A DNA stretch of 64,000 nucleotides from an uncultured Cytophagales bacterium (GCA_938002655.1 CALLAC010000007.1:62001-126000), one strand, 5' to 3'. Positions 7,294 through 17,164 are shown, counted from the stretch's first letter. Notes: generated from the sequence alone by a model not told the origin. Program-made: numbers and translations.

Positions 7294-8741
7294 ACTTACA
7301 AAAACTTCTTGCACAAGTTCCGATTATTGCCGTTTACGGCAATGAAGATTCTGAAATCAGCACTATTCAGTTTGATTCTCGCCAAATCAGAGAAGGCGAT
7401 GTGTTCGTAGCAACCCAAGGTACACAAGTAGATGGACATGACTTTATAGAAAAAGCCATAGCGGCAGGAGCCAAAGCTATTGTTTGTGAAAAATTGCCTG
7501 AAAATTTACTTGCTCACATCACCTACATACACACGCCCGATAGTGCCGAATCTTTGGGAATTATGGCAAGCAATTTTTATGAAAATCCCTCCCGAAAATT
7601 GCGTTTGGTAGGTGTTACAGGAACCAATGGAAAAACTACCAATGTAACGCTTTTATACCAACTTTTCAGAGGTTTAGGCTACCGAGCAGGTATGCTCTCT
7701 ACTGTAGAAAATATCATTAACGACAAAGTGATACCTGCTACACATACTACGCCCGATGCCTTACAACTCAATGCTTTGCTTGCTCAAATGCTCAAAGAGG
7801 GTGTACAATTTGCATTTATGGAGTCTAGCTCACATGCTATTGTACAAAGACGCATAGCCGGATTGCACTACACAGGAGCAGTTTTTACTAATATTTCTCA
7901 CGACCACTTAGATTTTCACAAAACTTTTGAAAACTACATCAAAGCTAAAAAGAAACTTTTTGATGACTTGCCCGCCTCAGCTTTTGCATTGAGCAATTTT
8001 GACGATAAAAGAGGAAGCATAATGCTTCAAAATACCCAAGCACGAAAATACAGCTTTGCTCTGAAATATCCCGCTGATTTCAAGGCGAAAATTTTAGATA
8101 ATACTCTACAAGGTTTGCTAATGGATTTTGAAGGCACACAAGTATGGTGCAGACTGATAGGTGAATTTAATGCTTACAACCTTTTGAGCGTTTATGCTAC
8201 GGCTATTCTGTTAGGCGAAGAAAAAGAGCGAATTTTACCTGTACTTTCCGAACTTTACGCTGCCAAAGGCAGATTTGAACAAATTATGGATAAAAAGAAT
8301 AGAGTAGGCATTGTAGATTATGCTCACACACCTGATGCTCTGGAAAATGTACTCAAAACCATTCAAGATTTACGAAAGCCGTACCAAAAAGTAATTACTA
8401 TTGTAGGAGCAGGTGGCAATCGTGATGCAACTAAACGCCCCGCTATGGCTCAAATTGCCTGTAAATACTCTGATTTTGTAGTACTTACCTCCGATAATCC
8501 ACGTTTTGAAGACCCAGCGGCAATACTTGAAGATATGCAAAAAGGCGTTCCTATTACTCAAAGAAAAAAAGTTTTAACCATAGAAAATCGCAAAGAAGCT
8601 ATCGCAAGAGCTTGTGAGATAGCCAAAAATGAAGATATTATTTTACTAGCAGGTAAAGGACACGAAACCTATCAGGAAATCAGGGGAGTAAAATACGATT
8701 TCGATGATAAAAAAATCTTATCTGAAATGATGAATGGCTGA
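7290..8741 (+). CDS. murE: UDP-MurNAc-L-Ala-D-Glu:meso-diaminopimelate ligase MurE
   Basis: MurE adds the third residue of the peptidoglycan stem peptide in the cytoplasm. The 483-residue enzyme shows the ATP loop GVTGTNGKTT (about residue 110), MESSSHA, and the C-terminal DNPRFEDP motif, whose DNPR signature marks meso-diaminopimelate rather than lysine specificity. It follows ruvC with a 4-nt overlap; this separation from the dcw cluster is common in Bacteroidota. Confidence 0.96.
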   Translation: MNLQKLLAQVPIIAVYGNEDSEISTIQFDSRQIREGDVFVATQGTQVDGHDFIEKAIAAGAKAIVCEKLPENLLAHITYIHTPDSAESLGIMASNFYENPSRKLRLVGVTGTNGKTTNVTLLYQLFRGLGYRAGMLSTVENIINDKVIPATHTTPDALQLNALLAQMLKEGVQFAFMESSSHAIVQRRIAGLHYTGAVFTNISHDHLDFHKTFENYIKAKKKLFDDLPASAFALSNFDDKRGSIMLQNTQARKYSFALKYPADFKAKILDNTLQGLLMDFEGTQVWCRLIGEFNAYNLLSVYATAILLGEEKERILPVLSELYAAKGRFEQIMDKKNRVGIVDYAHTPDALENVLKTIQDLRKPYQKVITIVGAGGNRDATKRPAMAQIACKYSDFVVLTSDNPRFEDPAAILEDMQKGVPITQRKKVLTIENRKEAIARACEIAKNEDIILLAGKGHETYQEIRGVKYDFDDKKILSEMMNG

Positions 8742-8791
8742 ATGTGAATTGATAATTGCTTGTTATAGTCTTAAAATTAAATATTTACGAT

Positions 8792-9364
8792 ATGAGTAAA
8801 CTTGATGAACTCAAAACACTTTGGGAAGAGTACAATTTCAATAGATTGGAACCAATTGATTTTGCTACCTTTCAGGAATTGGTATGGTTTTATCCTATTT
8901 TAGCAGTCCTTTCTGCCGATAACAAAATCGATGGAGCAGAAAGAAATTTTTATTTAGAGCAACTTGAAAAAAAGGCTCATCAAGAAGAAAATCTGCAAAT
9001 TGGAACGCTCAAAAGAGAGGCTAAGTACATTACTGAAAATTTAGCCCTACTCGAAGGTCTTTTCCTGAATGCTCTGAAAATTTTGGTAGAATCCAAAGGC
9101 TGGCAAAATGCCCTCATGGATAATATGCTCAATGCCGCCAAAGTAAGCTATGAACCTTGGCAGGTAAAAACTCTATATGGCGAGGCAGAAAATCATTTGA
9201 AATTCTCAAAAAAAGTTTTAGATTTGGTACTAGAAGACGCAATGGATAAAAAAGAACGAGTTTCGGAAGACGAACTTGCCGTAATTGTTAATATTTTACA
9301 AAAAACTGATGCTCTTAACGACCGTAATCGAATGATTTTGGAAGTTTTTGAAAATTCACCCTAA
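8792..9364 (+). CDS. TerB-like cytoplasmic helical protein
   Basis: The 190-residue protein contains LAVLSADNKIDGAE near residue 40, the signature turn of the TerB/DjlA-N helical fold (an acidic loop between helices), and a second similar segment DAMDKKERVSEDELAV late in the protein. It has no signal peptide or membrane helix. ATG 8792 is chosen over a TTG 36 nt upstream because SKLDELKTLW gives a normal start. It precedes the caspase-like gene by 13 nt. Function unknown. Confidence 0.6.
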   Translation: MSKLDELKTLWEEYNFNRLEPIDFATFQELVWFYPILAVLSADNKIDGAERNFYLEQLEKKAHQEENLQIGTLKREAKYITENLALLEGLFLNALKILVESKGWQNALMDNMLNAAKVSYEPWQVKTLYGEAENHLKFSKKVLDLVLEDAMDKKERVSEDELAVIVNILQKTDALNDRNRMILEVFENSP

Positions 9365-9377
9365 AATACCCAACGTT

Positions 9378-10724
9378 ATGCTAAAGCAACTCTCTTGGCG
9401 AATGGGAATACTATTTTTTCTTTTCGCTTTCGTTAGTGCCAAAGGGCAGTCGCTCCATGAAATTGTCTTTGAGGCTTCTGATATTACTTACAAAGCCTTT
9501 TTAGTCTATTTCAACGAGCAAGATGCGTATATGCGTATAGGATACACCTATAATGGCAAGTATAATGTGGTTCATGTCAAATATCAATCTGTAACAGGGC
9601 AAGAAGATGGTTACAATTATTTTGTAATGATAGGTAGCAATCCTCGTTTTATTACCAGCCAAAGCAGAGGGCAATCTTACAATCCCGACCATTTTATTTG
9701 GGTATGGAACGAGCAAAACCCTAATCAACTTCCTTATGTAACAGATGACCCCAACTTTGATGCTACTCACCTTATTCAGTGCAAATCTTACAGGGATATC
9801 AATCCCAAAGATATGACAGATAGCTATTTGCGTCAGTTCTTCCGTACCGATGAACCCGAATACCAAGCCTTGCGTAAGATGCGAGATGCGGCCTTAGGAG
9901 TGGTGAGCTACAATAGCAACAACAATACAGGAGGCAACAATACTACAGGTAATAACAATAACACTGCAAGCAAATCTAAAATGCACTTATTGTTGGTTAT
10001 CAATACGGACATTGGAGATATTGGGCAAAGTTGTGCTGTGGATCAGAGAGCAATGGAGGTAGAATTCAGAGAGATAGCTAAAGCCGTAGGTATGCCTTTT
10101 GAAAAATACATTATCAATGGAGAAAAATTTACCCGTGATAATGTGGAACGAACCATCAAAAGTATGCAAGTTGGGGCAAATGATATAGTCATTTTTTATT
10201 ACAGCGGTCACGGCTTTCGCTGGTCTAACCAAACCGATAGATACCCCCAGTTAGATATGCGTTATTCAGAATATATGCCTCTCACCGAAAAAACTTCTTT
10301 ACCCCTTTCTGCCGTTGCTCAAGCAATTACCAACAAAGGAGGTAGGCTCAATCTTATTTTGAGTGATTGTTGTAATTCGGATATTGGTAGAAACCAAATG
10401 ACTTCGACAACTTTTATGGCAAGTCGCAGCTTTCAGGGGGCAGAAGTAGAAAAACTCAAAAAACTTTTTGTGAGTTCTCGTGGAACAATAATGATTACAG
10501 GTAGCTCGCCAGGTGAGTATTCTTGGTGTAATATCAATGGTGGTTTTTTTACGCTTAGCTTTATTCAGGCACTCAAAGAAGAAATTGGTTATATGCGTAC
10601 AGGAGAGCCTTCTTGGGAGCATATTGCCGAAAATGCAGTAAAAAGTACCCAATATAAAGCTAAAAATTGCAACGGCTGCAAGCCTCAAAACCCTATTTCT
10701 ATGGTTCGTGTTTCTCAAAGATAA
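9378..10724 (+). CDS. Secreted caspase-like (peptidase C14) protein
   Basis: The 448-residue protein has a signal peptide (residues 1-24, ending SAKGQS), a strand-rich N-terminal domain of unknown family (25-175), an asparagine/threonine linker (178-200) and a C-terminal caspase fold. The catalytic dyad is visible as His278 in YYSGHG and Cys332 in SDCCNS. Caspase-family peptidases in bacteria cleave after basic or acidic residues and are often effectors. Secretion here argues for a periplasmic or extracellular role. It probably forms an operon with the TerB-like gene before it and the unknown gene 6 nt after it. Confidence 0.85.
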   Translation: MLKQLSWRMGILFFLFAFVSAKGQSLHEIVFEASDITYKAFLVYFNEQDAYMRIGYTYNGKYNVVHVKYQSVTGQEDGYNYFVMIGSNPRFITSQSRGQSYNPDHFIWVWNEQNPNQLPYVTDDPNFDATHLIQCKSYRDINPKDMTDSYLRQFFRTDEPEYQALRKMRDAALGVVSYNSNNNTGGNNTTGNNNNTASKSKMHLLLVINTDIGDIGQSCAVDQRAMEVEFREIAKAVGMPFEKYIINGEKFTRDNVERTIKSMQVGANDIVIFYYSGHGFRWSNQTDRYPQLDMRYSEYMPLTEKTSLPLSAVAQAITNKGGRLNLILSDCCNSDIGRNQMTSTTFMASRSFQGAEVEKLKKLFVSSRGTIMITGSSPGEYSWCNINGGFFTLSFIQALKEEIGYMRTGEPSWEHIAENAVKSTQYKAKNCNGCKPQNPISMVRVSQR

Positions 10725-10730
10725 AATTTT

Positions 10731-11189
10731 ATGAAAATTTTTTGGTTTATTTTCCTAACAAGTTGGGGTATGCTTCCTGAAAAAGAAAAACACCCGATTT
10801 TTCACAAACACAAAAATATTATTGAGGAAGCTAATGAAGTGGCTTTATACGAAGTGAAAGCTACGCCTATCCCTACCAAAGAACACGAAAAAGATAAAGT
10901 GTATTTGGGCGATTATGAAATGCTAAAAAAGATAGAAATTTCTGCTGAAAATGCTGAAAATTTGAAAAAAGCGGTACTAGATACCAACAATTATATCAGC
11001 GAAAAGAAAACTTGCCCAATGCAAGCCAAGTACGCCTTGAAGTTTTCTAAAAAGAAACATCATATTACGCTGATTATATCAGAGAATACTTGCGAGAAGA
11101 TGATTATTTTTTCATCAGAAAAAGATATCAATAAACATTATCATGATCTCAAAACATCAAATTCACTTTATCCGCTGATAGAAAAATAG
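10731..11189 (+). CDS. Hypothetical protein following the caspase-like gene
   Basis: The 152-residue protein has a hydrophobic start (IFWFIFLTSWG) that could be a weak signal peptide, then a charged mature part with two cysteines (KTCPMQ, ENTCEK) and beta-strand-like segments (YALKFSKKKHHITLII). It begins 6 nt after the caspase-like gene. I do not recognise it; it could be a partner, substrate or inhibitor of the caspase, which is guesswork from position. Confidence 0.6.
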   Translation: MKIFWFIFLTSWGMLPEKEKHPIFHKHKNIIEEANEVALYEVKATPIPTKEHEKDKVYLGDYEMLKKIEISAENAENLKKAVLDTNNYISEKKTCPMQAKYALKFSKKKHHITLIISENTCEKMIIFSSEKDINKHYHDLKTSNSLYPLIEK

Positions 11190-11202
11190 CTTATTTATAC
11201 CT

Positions 11203-11235
11203 AAACCTGATAGGTTTTACAAACCTATCAGGTTT
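11203..11235. repeat. 15-bp perfect inverted repeat abutting a truncated pseudogene
   Basis: Arms 11203-11217 and 11221-11235 are perfectly complementary with a 3-nt TAC loop. The left arm begins AAACCTGAT. It may act as a terminator for the caspase operon. Its right edge coincides with the point where the following glycosyltransferase pseudogene becomes readable. Confidence 0.75.
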
Positions 11236-11885
11236 GACGCACGGTCAAAGCTAATGCAATGCGAGATTAGAAAAAGGAATCTTTTAGCTAAACAAATGAG
11301 TGAAAGAGGCTGACACATATCAATAGATGCTGATGAGCATTTTTTGAACTTTAAAGGCTTTGTAGAGTATCTGAAAAAAATACCGCTCAACCAAAAAGAA
11401 ATTAGTATTTGTGCGGTTTGGCTTAATTTATTTAAGAAAACAGAAAGAGGTTTTTTGATTACAATCAATCGAAAATAGATTTAATTCAAATCGCCACGAA
11501 TAAACCTCATTATGAGTATGGCAGAAAAAATGGTTATTTTAACCATATAAGCCCTTTTTTTCTATTACATGACAATTGGGCGAGAAGTGAGGAAGAAATA
11601 AAATAAAAAATAGCCAATTGGGGGCATAAAAATGATTTTGATACTGAGAAATACTTTCTCTTTTGGAAAAGTTTAGATGAAAATAATTATCAAGCAGTAA
11701 AGGACTTTCACCCTATCAGCCCGACAACATGGCAAGCACTCATGTTTGTAGAGGGACAAGGTATTGCTCAGATTACAGAAAAATTCACTAACAAAAGTTT
11801 TCCTCTTTCTAAATTTGAGCTATTTTTAAAAAATAATAGAAACTTGGCACGTTTGAAACATCTTTGGTCTAAAATTGTAAAGTAA
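11236..11885 (+). pseudogene. Decayed, N-terminally truncated glycosyltransferase
   Basis: Translation in two frames gives one continuous glycosyltransferase C-terminal half. The first frame (from about 11236) reads CEIRKRNLLAKQMSERG, a TGA stop at 11311-11313, then HISIDADEHF and VWLNLFKKTERGF. A frameshift near 11471-11478 moves to the frame with DLIQIATNKPHYEYGRKNGYF and HDNWARSEEEIK, a TAA at 11604-11606, then SPTTWQALMF up to the natural stop at 11883-11885. The acidic IDADE and the NWARSEEE motif are typical of GT-A polysaccharide enzymes. The N-terminal half is missing. Its stop overlaps the methyltransferase ATG by one base, so they were once an operon. Confidence 0.8.
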
Positions 11886-12589
11886 TGCTAAAAAACCTCA
11901 AACAAAAAATCCACGAGTGGAACGCCGCAAGCGAACTGAAAAAATATGCTCCTTTGTTGGCAAAAGACTCCGAAGGGCTCAATGCCGAACAACTCATAGA
12001 ATTGATTTACAGCCCTAAATGGCAAAGATTCTTTTGGATAAAACAAGTACGCTCCGAAATTTTGGCATTAGCTAAAATCGTAGAACAACAAAAACCTAAA
12101 TTTCTACTTGAAATAGGCACTGCCAACGGAGGCTCTTTATTTTTATTTACCAAACTCGCACACCCCCAAGCTACTATCATTTCTATTGACTTACCCGGAG
12201 GTAGATACGGCGGCGGTTATCCCGCTTACAAAGAGCATTTCTATAAATCTTTTGCTCTACCTCATCAGAAAATGATATTACACAGAGCCAACTCGCATAG
12301 CTCGGAAACTTTACAACAAGTCAAAAATTTACTCAATAGTAACGAGTTAGATTTTCTATTCATAGACGGCGACCATACCTACGAAGGTGTAAAAACAGAT
12401 TTTGATTTGTATGCACCACTCGTAAAAAAAGGTGGTATAATTGGTTTCCACGACATAGCTCCGCACCCTCCCGAATGGAATGTAGGTGTAGATAAATTTT
12501 TTGACGAAATAAAAAGTCAGTACGAATACCAAATTTTTATAGAAAATCCTCAACAAGGCTGGGCAGGTATAGGTATAATACGAAAGTGA
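11885..12589 (+). CDS. Class I SAM-dependent methyltransferase (Methyltransf_24 / cephalosporin hydroxylase-like)
   Basis: The 234-residue protein has the SAM-binding segment LLEIGTANGGSLFLF (about residues 75-90), an acidic second-strand position in IISIDLPGG, and LDFLFIDGDHTYEGV followed by GGIIGFHDI, the usual catalytic-domain order. Such enzymes methylate sugars or lipids in surface polysaccharide clusters. It sits between a dead and a live glycosyltransferase and overlaps the latter by 4 nt. Confidence 0.85.
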   Translation: MLKNLKQKIHEWNAASELKKYAPLLAKDSEGLNAEQLIELIYSPKWQRFFWIKQVRSEILALAKIVEQQKPKFLLEIGTANGGSLFLFTKLAHPQATIISIDLPGGRYGGGYPAYKEHFYKSFALPHQKMILHRANSHSSETLQQVKNLLNSNELDFLFIDGDHTYEGVKTDFDLYAPLVKKGGIIGFHDIAPHPPEWNVGVDKFFDEIKSQYEYQIFIENPQQGWAGIGIIRK

Positions 12590-13479
12590 ATAAAAAAATC
12601 AAACTTTCCATCATCATTATCAATTACAATACATTTTCACTTACTTGTAAGTGTATTGAAAGTATCATTCAGCACACACAAGGAGTGACTTATGAAATTA
12701 TTTTGGTAGATAATGCTTCCACAGAATGTAATCCTGAAAAATTCACAGAACTTTTTCCTCAAATTACACTTATTAAATCTGCTGAAAATGTAGGTTTTGC
12801 CAAAGGGAATAACCTTGGTTTGGCAGTAGCCAAAGGCGAATATATTTTACTGCTCAATAGCGATATTGAGCTTATAGCAAACTCCATAGAGGTTTGCTTG
12901 AAAAAAATTCAAGCAAATCCTAAAATTGGAGTAGTTAGTCCGTTGCTCGTTTATCCTGATGGGAAAATACAACACACCGCTAATAAATTTGATAACCTTA
13001 CTTATGAGATCATTGAAATTTTTAGATTACATAGGTTTCTTGGAAATAAAAAACTGCTTGGATTTTACTTTTCTCATAATGAAGAGATGTTTGTAGATTG
13101 GGTTTGGGGGGCTTTTTTTCTTATCAGAAAAGAAGTTATTGAAAAAATGCCCCAAAAGAAACTTCCGGATGACTTTTTTATGTATTTTGAAGATGTACAA
13201 TGGTGCTACTTAATCAAAAAATTAGGTTATCAAATTCTTTTTACACCTGCTACAAGAGTGATCCATCACGTTTCGGCAAGCAGTAGCCTAAACAAGAATA
13301 TCGCTATAAGCAAATTGGAAAAATCACTGCAAAATGAAACTTATTTTTGGCTCAAAGAAAAAGGCTGGCTTTATACCAAAATTCTCTATCTTTTGAGAGC
13401 TCTTAAATACCTATCTTTGAGGAAAAAAGAGTTCAGGAGAATAGCTCAAATCTTTTGGAAAAAATTTTTAAGATTTTAA
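12586..13479 (+). CDS. Glycosyltransferase family 2 (rhamnosyltransferase-like)
   Basis: The 297-residue GT-A enzyme has the nucleotide-sugar fold [10 protein letters not shown]-type start ([10 protein letters not shown]), [19 protein letters not shown], and the DxD-like LNSDIEL. It lacks large membrane segments. The start is GTG at 12586 overlapping the upstream stop by 4 nt. Its stop overlaps the miaB stop from the other strand. It probably adds a sugar to a surface glycan. Confidence 0.88.
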   Translation: MNKKIKLSIIIINYNTFSLTCKCIESIIQHTQGVTYEIILVDNASTECNPEKFTELFPQITLIKSAENVGFAKGNNLGLAVAKGEYILLLNSDIELIANSIEVCLKKIQANPKIGVVSPLLVYPDGKIQHTANKFDNLTYEIIEIFRLHRFLGNKKLLGFYFSHNEEMFVDWVWGAFFLIRKEVIEKMPQKKLPDDFFMYFEDVQWCYLIKKLGYQILFTPATRVIHHVSASSSLNKNIAISKLEKSLQNETYFWLKEKGWLYTKILYLLRALKYLSLRKKEFRRIAQIFWKKFLRF

Positions 13480-14954
13480 TCTACTACCTCTCCCACTAGC
13501 GTTGCAGAATTAGCCTCTTTGACAAGTACGTTTACATACTTTCCTTTTTGATAATTTTTTTTAGGAAAAACTACTACCTTATTAGCAGAATTTCTACCTT
13601 GTAAGTATTCTTGCGAGCGTTTAGAAAATCCTTCTATTAGCACTTTGTGCACTTTACCAATATCTCTTTGGTTACGTTTATAGGAAAGTTCATTTTGCAG
13701 AGCGATAATTTCATTCAGACGTCTTTTCTTTATTTCAAGCGGTACATCATCTTTCAATTTTTTTTCAGCAGGTGTATTGGGGCGTTCTGAGTAGTAGAAC
13801 ATGTACGAAAAATCATATTCGACCAATCGCATCAAAGAAAGTGTGTCTTGGTGTTCTTCTTCGGTTTCTGAACAAAAACCTGCAATCATATCCGAAGAAA
13901 TACCGCAATCCTCTCCTAAAATTCGACGAATAGCCGCAATACGTTCCAAGTACCATTCACGCGTGTAAGTTCGGTTCATGAGTGCCAAAATACGATTATT
14001 TCCACTCTGTACAGGTAAATGAATATACTTGCAAATATTTTCATATTTTGCCATCGTATAGAGCACTTCGTCCGTAATATCTTTGGGATGCGAAGTAGAA
14101 AAACGAACTCGCAATTCAGGGGAAATTTGAGCTACTCGTTCTAAAAGTTGAGCAAAATTGCAAGTTTCAATACCTTCAAAACTTTCACCTTGGGCAATGG
14201 CTTTTTCGTAACTTTTCAGAGAGATAATATCTTCTTTGGCAGTCCAGAAGTAAGAATCTACGTTTTGTCCGAGTAAAGTAACTTCGCGATAGCCATCTTC
14301 AAACAATTTTTCACACTCTGCCACAATAGAATACGGACTACGGCTTCGCTCTCGCCCACGCGTAAAAGGTACTACACAAAACGAACACATATTATCACAG
14401 CCTCGCATTATAGAAACAAATGCCGTAACTCCATTAGAGTTGAGCCTTACAGGATTTATATCTGCATAGGTTTCGTCGCGAGAGAGAAATACATTGATGG
14501 CTCGGTTACCCTCATCGGCTTCACTAACTAACTTTGGCAAATCTCTGTAAGCATCAGGACCTGCAACAATATCTACTACTTTTTCTTCTTCTAATAGTTT
14601 AGTTTTCAAGCGTTCTGCCATACAACCCAATACCCCTACCAACAAATGAGGACGCTTCTTTTTCAGACTTTGTAAATATTGCAAACGATGACGAATTTTT
14701 TGCTCGGCATTCTCACGAATAGCACAAGTATTCAAAAAAATGAGATCGGCGTTTTCGGCAGTAGCTGTGGTATCAAAGTCGTGTTCTTGCATAATTGCCG
14801 CCACGATTTCAGAGTCAGAAAAGTTCATTTGGCAGCCGTAGCTTTCAATATACAACTTGCGAGCTTTGCCCGTATTGTTTTCTTGTGTAGTTTTTACGGT
14901 TTCGCAAGCCTCCGTATTTTCCAAAATTCCGATGTCTTCAATAAGTTGTTTCAT
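13476..14954 (-). CDS. miaB: tRNA-2-methylthio-N6-dimethylallyladenosine synthase MiaB
   Basis: MiaB is a radical-SAM methylthiotransferase that modifies A37 of tRNAs reading UNN codons. The N-terminal cluster cysteines are in [18 protein letters not shown] and GVLGCMAE; the radical-SAM motif is [10 protein letters not shown]; the TRAM domain closes the protein. At 492 residues it is somewhat longer than usual owing to a loop of about 30 residues after the SAM motif (near [13 protein letters not shown]). It is followed convergently by the glycosyltransferase, the stops overlapping by 3-4 nt. Confidence 0.96.
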   Translation of the reverse strand: MKQLIEDIGILENTEACETVKTTQENNTGKARKLYIESYGCQMNFSDSEIVAAIMQEHDFDTTATAENADLIFLNTCAIRENAEQKIRHRLQYLQSLKKKRPHLLVGVLGCMAERLKTKLLEEEKVVDIVAGPDAYRDLPKLVSEADEGNRAINVFLSRDETYADINPVRLNSNGVTAFVSIMRGCDNMCSFCVVPFTRGRERSRSPYSIVAECEKLFEDGYREVTLLGQNVDSYFWTAKEDIISLKSYEKAIAQGESFEGIETCNFAQLLERVAQISPELRVRFSTSHPKDITDEVLYTMAKYENICKYIHLPVQSGNNRILALMNRTYTREWYLERIAAIRRILGEDCGISSDMIAGFCSETEEEHQDTLSLMRLVEYDFSYMFYYSERPNTPAEKKLKDDVPLEIKKRRLNEIIALQNELSYKRNQRDIGKVHKVLIEGFSKRSQEYLQGRNSANKVVVFPKKNYQKGKYVNVLVKEANSATLVGEVVD

Positions 14955-15002
14955 AGAAACCTAATTTGAATTTTGCCATTGATAATCTTACTTTGTACTT
15001 TG

Positions 15003-16080
15003 CTACTGCATCATTAAAAATGCCTTGATAAAATCGTTTATATCGCCATTGAGTACGTTTTGCACGTCTGTACGTTCTACTCCTGTACGAACATCTTTAA
15101 CGAGTTTGTAGGGATGCAGTACATAATTGCGGATTTGCGAGCCAAAGTCAATTTTCTTTTTTGCACCTTCAATTTTATCTTTTTCTTCTTGCCTTTTTTC
15201 CATTTCCAACTGATAGAGCCTTGATTTAAGCATTTGCAGGGCTTTTTCACGGTTTTGATGTTGCGAACGCTCTTGCTGGCACTCTATTATTATTCCTGTG
15301 GGCTTATGACGAACCCTGACGGCTGTTTCTACTTTGTTTACATTTTGGCCACCTGCTCCGCCTGAACGAAACGTATCCCACTCTAAATCTGCGGGGTTAA
15401 TAGTAATTTCAATGGTATCATCGATAATTGGATATACAAACACCGAAGCAAAAGAGGTATGCCTTCTGCCACCTGAATCAAAAGGTGAAATACGAACCAA
15501 ACGGTGTACCCCAATTTCCGATTTCAAAAGACCATAGGCAAACTTTCCATCAAATTCCAAAGTAGCTGATTTGCAACCTGCTACTTCACCTGCTTGATAA
15601 TTCACTTCTCTCACCTTAAAGCCCTGACTTTCGCCCCACATGATATACATACGCATCAGCATTTCAGCCCAGTCCATACTTTCAGTGCCGCCTGCACCTG
15701 GATTGATTTCCATCATTGCACTCAAGGCGTCTTCCTCGCCGCTCAACATTTTCTTGAACTCCAAGTCTTCCACCTGTTGGAGTAGTTTATGAAACTCTTG
15801 GTCAATTTCTTCTTCTGAAAGTTCATTATTTTGGTAAAATTCGTATAATACTTCAAAATCAGCTTCTGCCTGCAAAAGAACCTGCATGGGCTCTGTCCAA
15901 ACTTTGATATTGCGAATTTCTTTCATGATGGCTTCTGCCTGCTGGGCATTTTCCCAAAAATCAGTAGCAGTGGTTTTTTCTTGCCTTTTGGCCAGTTCTT
16001 GTAGTTTCGTGTCGTAGTCAAAGATACCTCCTCAAAGCCGAGATACGGGCTTTTACATCTTTGTATTGCTCTTGTGTCAT
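15003..16080 (-). CDS. prfB: Peptide chain release factor 2 with programmed +1 frameshift
   Basis: RF2 ends translation at UGA and UAA. Frame 0 from ATG (16080-16078) reads 20 codons to CTT (16023-16021) and then meets TGA (16020-16018). Skipping T16020 restores a frame that continues [12 protein letters not shown] and runs to the stop at 15003, 358 residues in all. The slip site is preceded by AGGAGG, spaced as in the classic RF2 autoregulatory site. The main frame has the SPF codon-recognition motif (ISPFDSGG) and the catalytic GGQ ([10 protein letters not shown]). Annotators reading only the long frame would start at ATG 15926. Confidence 0.95.
16015..16035 (-). promoter_or_regulatory. prfB: RF2 autoregulatory frameshift site
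   Basis: On the minus strand AGGAGG, TAT, CTT TGA C is visible. The Shine-Dalgarno-like AGGAGG lies three bases before CTT, and the stop context TGA-C is the weak one used by RF2 genes. Low RF2 lets the ribosome slip +1 and make more RF2. Confidence 0.93.
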
Positions 16081-16085
16081 AGCAA

Positions 16086-16754
16086 CTAACTTTTATGCGT
16101 AACTTCTGTTTCTTTTTTCTTGAAAAACTTATGTTTGATAATTTCAAGAATAGGGGGCGTAACAGAAATCAAAATAATAGCAAAAATGACCAAAGTAAAG
16201 TTTTTACGTACAATTTCGATATCAGCAAAAAAATAGCCTAACCATAAAAAAGACCAAACCCACACAAAGCCGCCAATTACATTGTAAGCCAAAAAACGAG
16301 GATAGTTCATCGTACCGATGCCTGCTATAAAAGGTGCAAAAGTACGTACAATAGGAATAAATCTTGCGAAAATAATGGTTTTGCCTCCGTGTTTTTCATA
16401 AAATTTTTGGGTATGCAAGAGATATTCCTTTTTTATCCAACGACTTTCTCGCTGAAATACGCTGTTTCCCAATTTTTTCCCTACCCAATAATTTACACTA
16501 TCGCCAATTACTGCCGCTACAAACAAAATCAGCCCCATGAGCCAAATGTTGAGTTCATTAGTAACACTTATCAAAGCTCCTGTGGCAAAAAGAAGCGAAT
16601 CGCCAGGCAAAAAGGGCATTACTACCAAGCCTGTTTCCACAAAAATTATCAGAAACAAAATGGCATAAATCCATACGCCATAGTCCTGAAAAAGCCCTTG
16701 CAGGTACTTATCTACGTGTAAAATAAAATCCAGAAGTTGTTTTAGAATTTCCAC
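16086..16754 (-). CDS. DedA family membrane protein
   Basis: The 222-residue protein has the DedA signatures FLPGDSLLF (about residue 48) and FARFIPIVRTFAPFIAG (about residue 130), with membrane segments before and after each. DedA proteins help recycle undecaprenyl phosphate or phosphatidyl lipids across the inner membrane and affect membrane potential. The start is GTG at 16754; no ATG lies nearby in frame. It ends 6 nt before prfB, so the two are likely co-transcribed. Confidence 0.9.
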   Translation of the reverse strand: MEILKQLLDFILHVDKYLQGLFQDYGVWIYAILFLIIFVETGLVVMPFLPGDSLLFATGALISVTNELNIWLMGLILFVAAVIGDSVNYWVGKKLGNSVFQRESRWIKKEYLLHTQKFYEKHGGKTIIFARFIPIVRTFAPFIAGIGTMNYPRFLAYNVIGGFVWVWSFLWLGYFFADIEIVRKNFTLVIFAIILISVTPPILEIIKHKFFKKKETEVTHKS

Positions 16755-16804
16755 TATATTTAGAATTTAACTGCAAAGGTAGCGAGTTTTTCTGAAAAGT
16801 TCAA

Positions 16805-16839
16805 AAATAAAAACTTCCTGAATTTTGTTCAGGAAGTTT
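16805..16839 (-). terminator. Intrinsic terminator of hpf
   Basis: A 12-bp stem (16811-16822 with 16828-16839) is followed on the minus strand by a T-rich run (16810-16803). It lies 25 nt after the hpf stop. Confidence 0.85.
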
Positions 16840-16864
16840 GAGTACATAAGATCTAAACTATACC

Positions 16865-17164
16865 TTAATGGTTCATTTGCTTTTCTTTGTGCTTGGTGAT
16901 TTGCCTTTTGAGCACATCGAGCACCTCGTCTGTGGCACTTTCAAAAGTATTTTTTTGAGCTTTGGCAAAAATTACGTTACCAGGTACATTTATTTTGACT
17001 TCAACGATTTTGTTTTCTTTATGGTCGTTTTTATCCAAACGCAAAAACACGGTGGCATCAATGACACGGTCGTAATAAGTATCTAATTTATTTAACTTTT
17101 TTTCAATGAAATTCAGCAACTTGATGTCCGCATCAAAATGCACAGATTGAATTTGCACTTTCAT
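16865..17164 (-). CDS. hpf: Ribosome hibernation promoting factor, short form
   Basis: The 99-residue protein folds as a single HPF/RaiA domain: QIQSVHFDADIKL at the start, DKNDHKENKIVEVKINVPG in the centre and ATDEVLDVLKRQITKHKEK at the end. It binds the 30S decoding site of idle ribosomes. No C-terminal dimerisation domain is present. It follows the Xer recombinase gene by about 70 nt, a frequent pairing in Bacteroidota, and has its own terminator. Confidence 0.92.
   Translation of the reverse strand: MKVQIQSVHFDADIKLLNFIEKKLNKLDTYYDRVIDATVFLRLDKNDHKENKIVEVKINVPGNVIFAKAQKNTFESATDEVLDVLKRQITKHKEKQMNH

Noticed and set aside
9378-10724. Caspase as part of an antiphage system
   Set aside because: It has a signal peptide and no nuclease, CRISPR, gasdermin or STAND-type gene nearby.
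11217-11468. Minus-strand 83-codon gene
   Set aside because: It is antisense to the glycosyltransferase pseudogene and shows no signal or family pattern.
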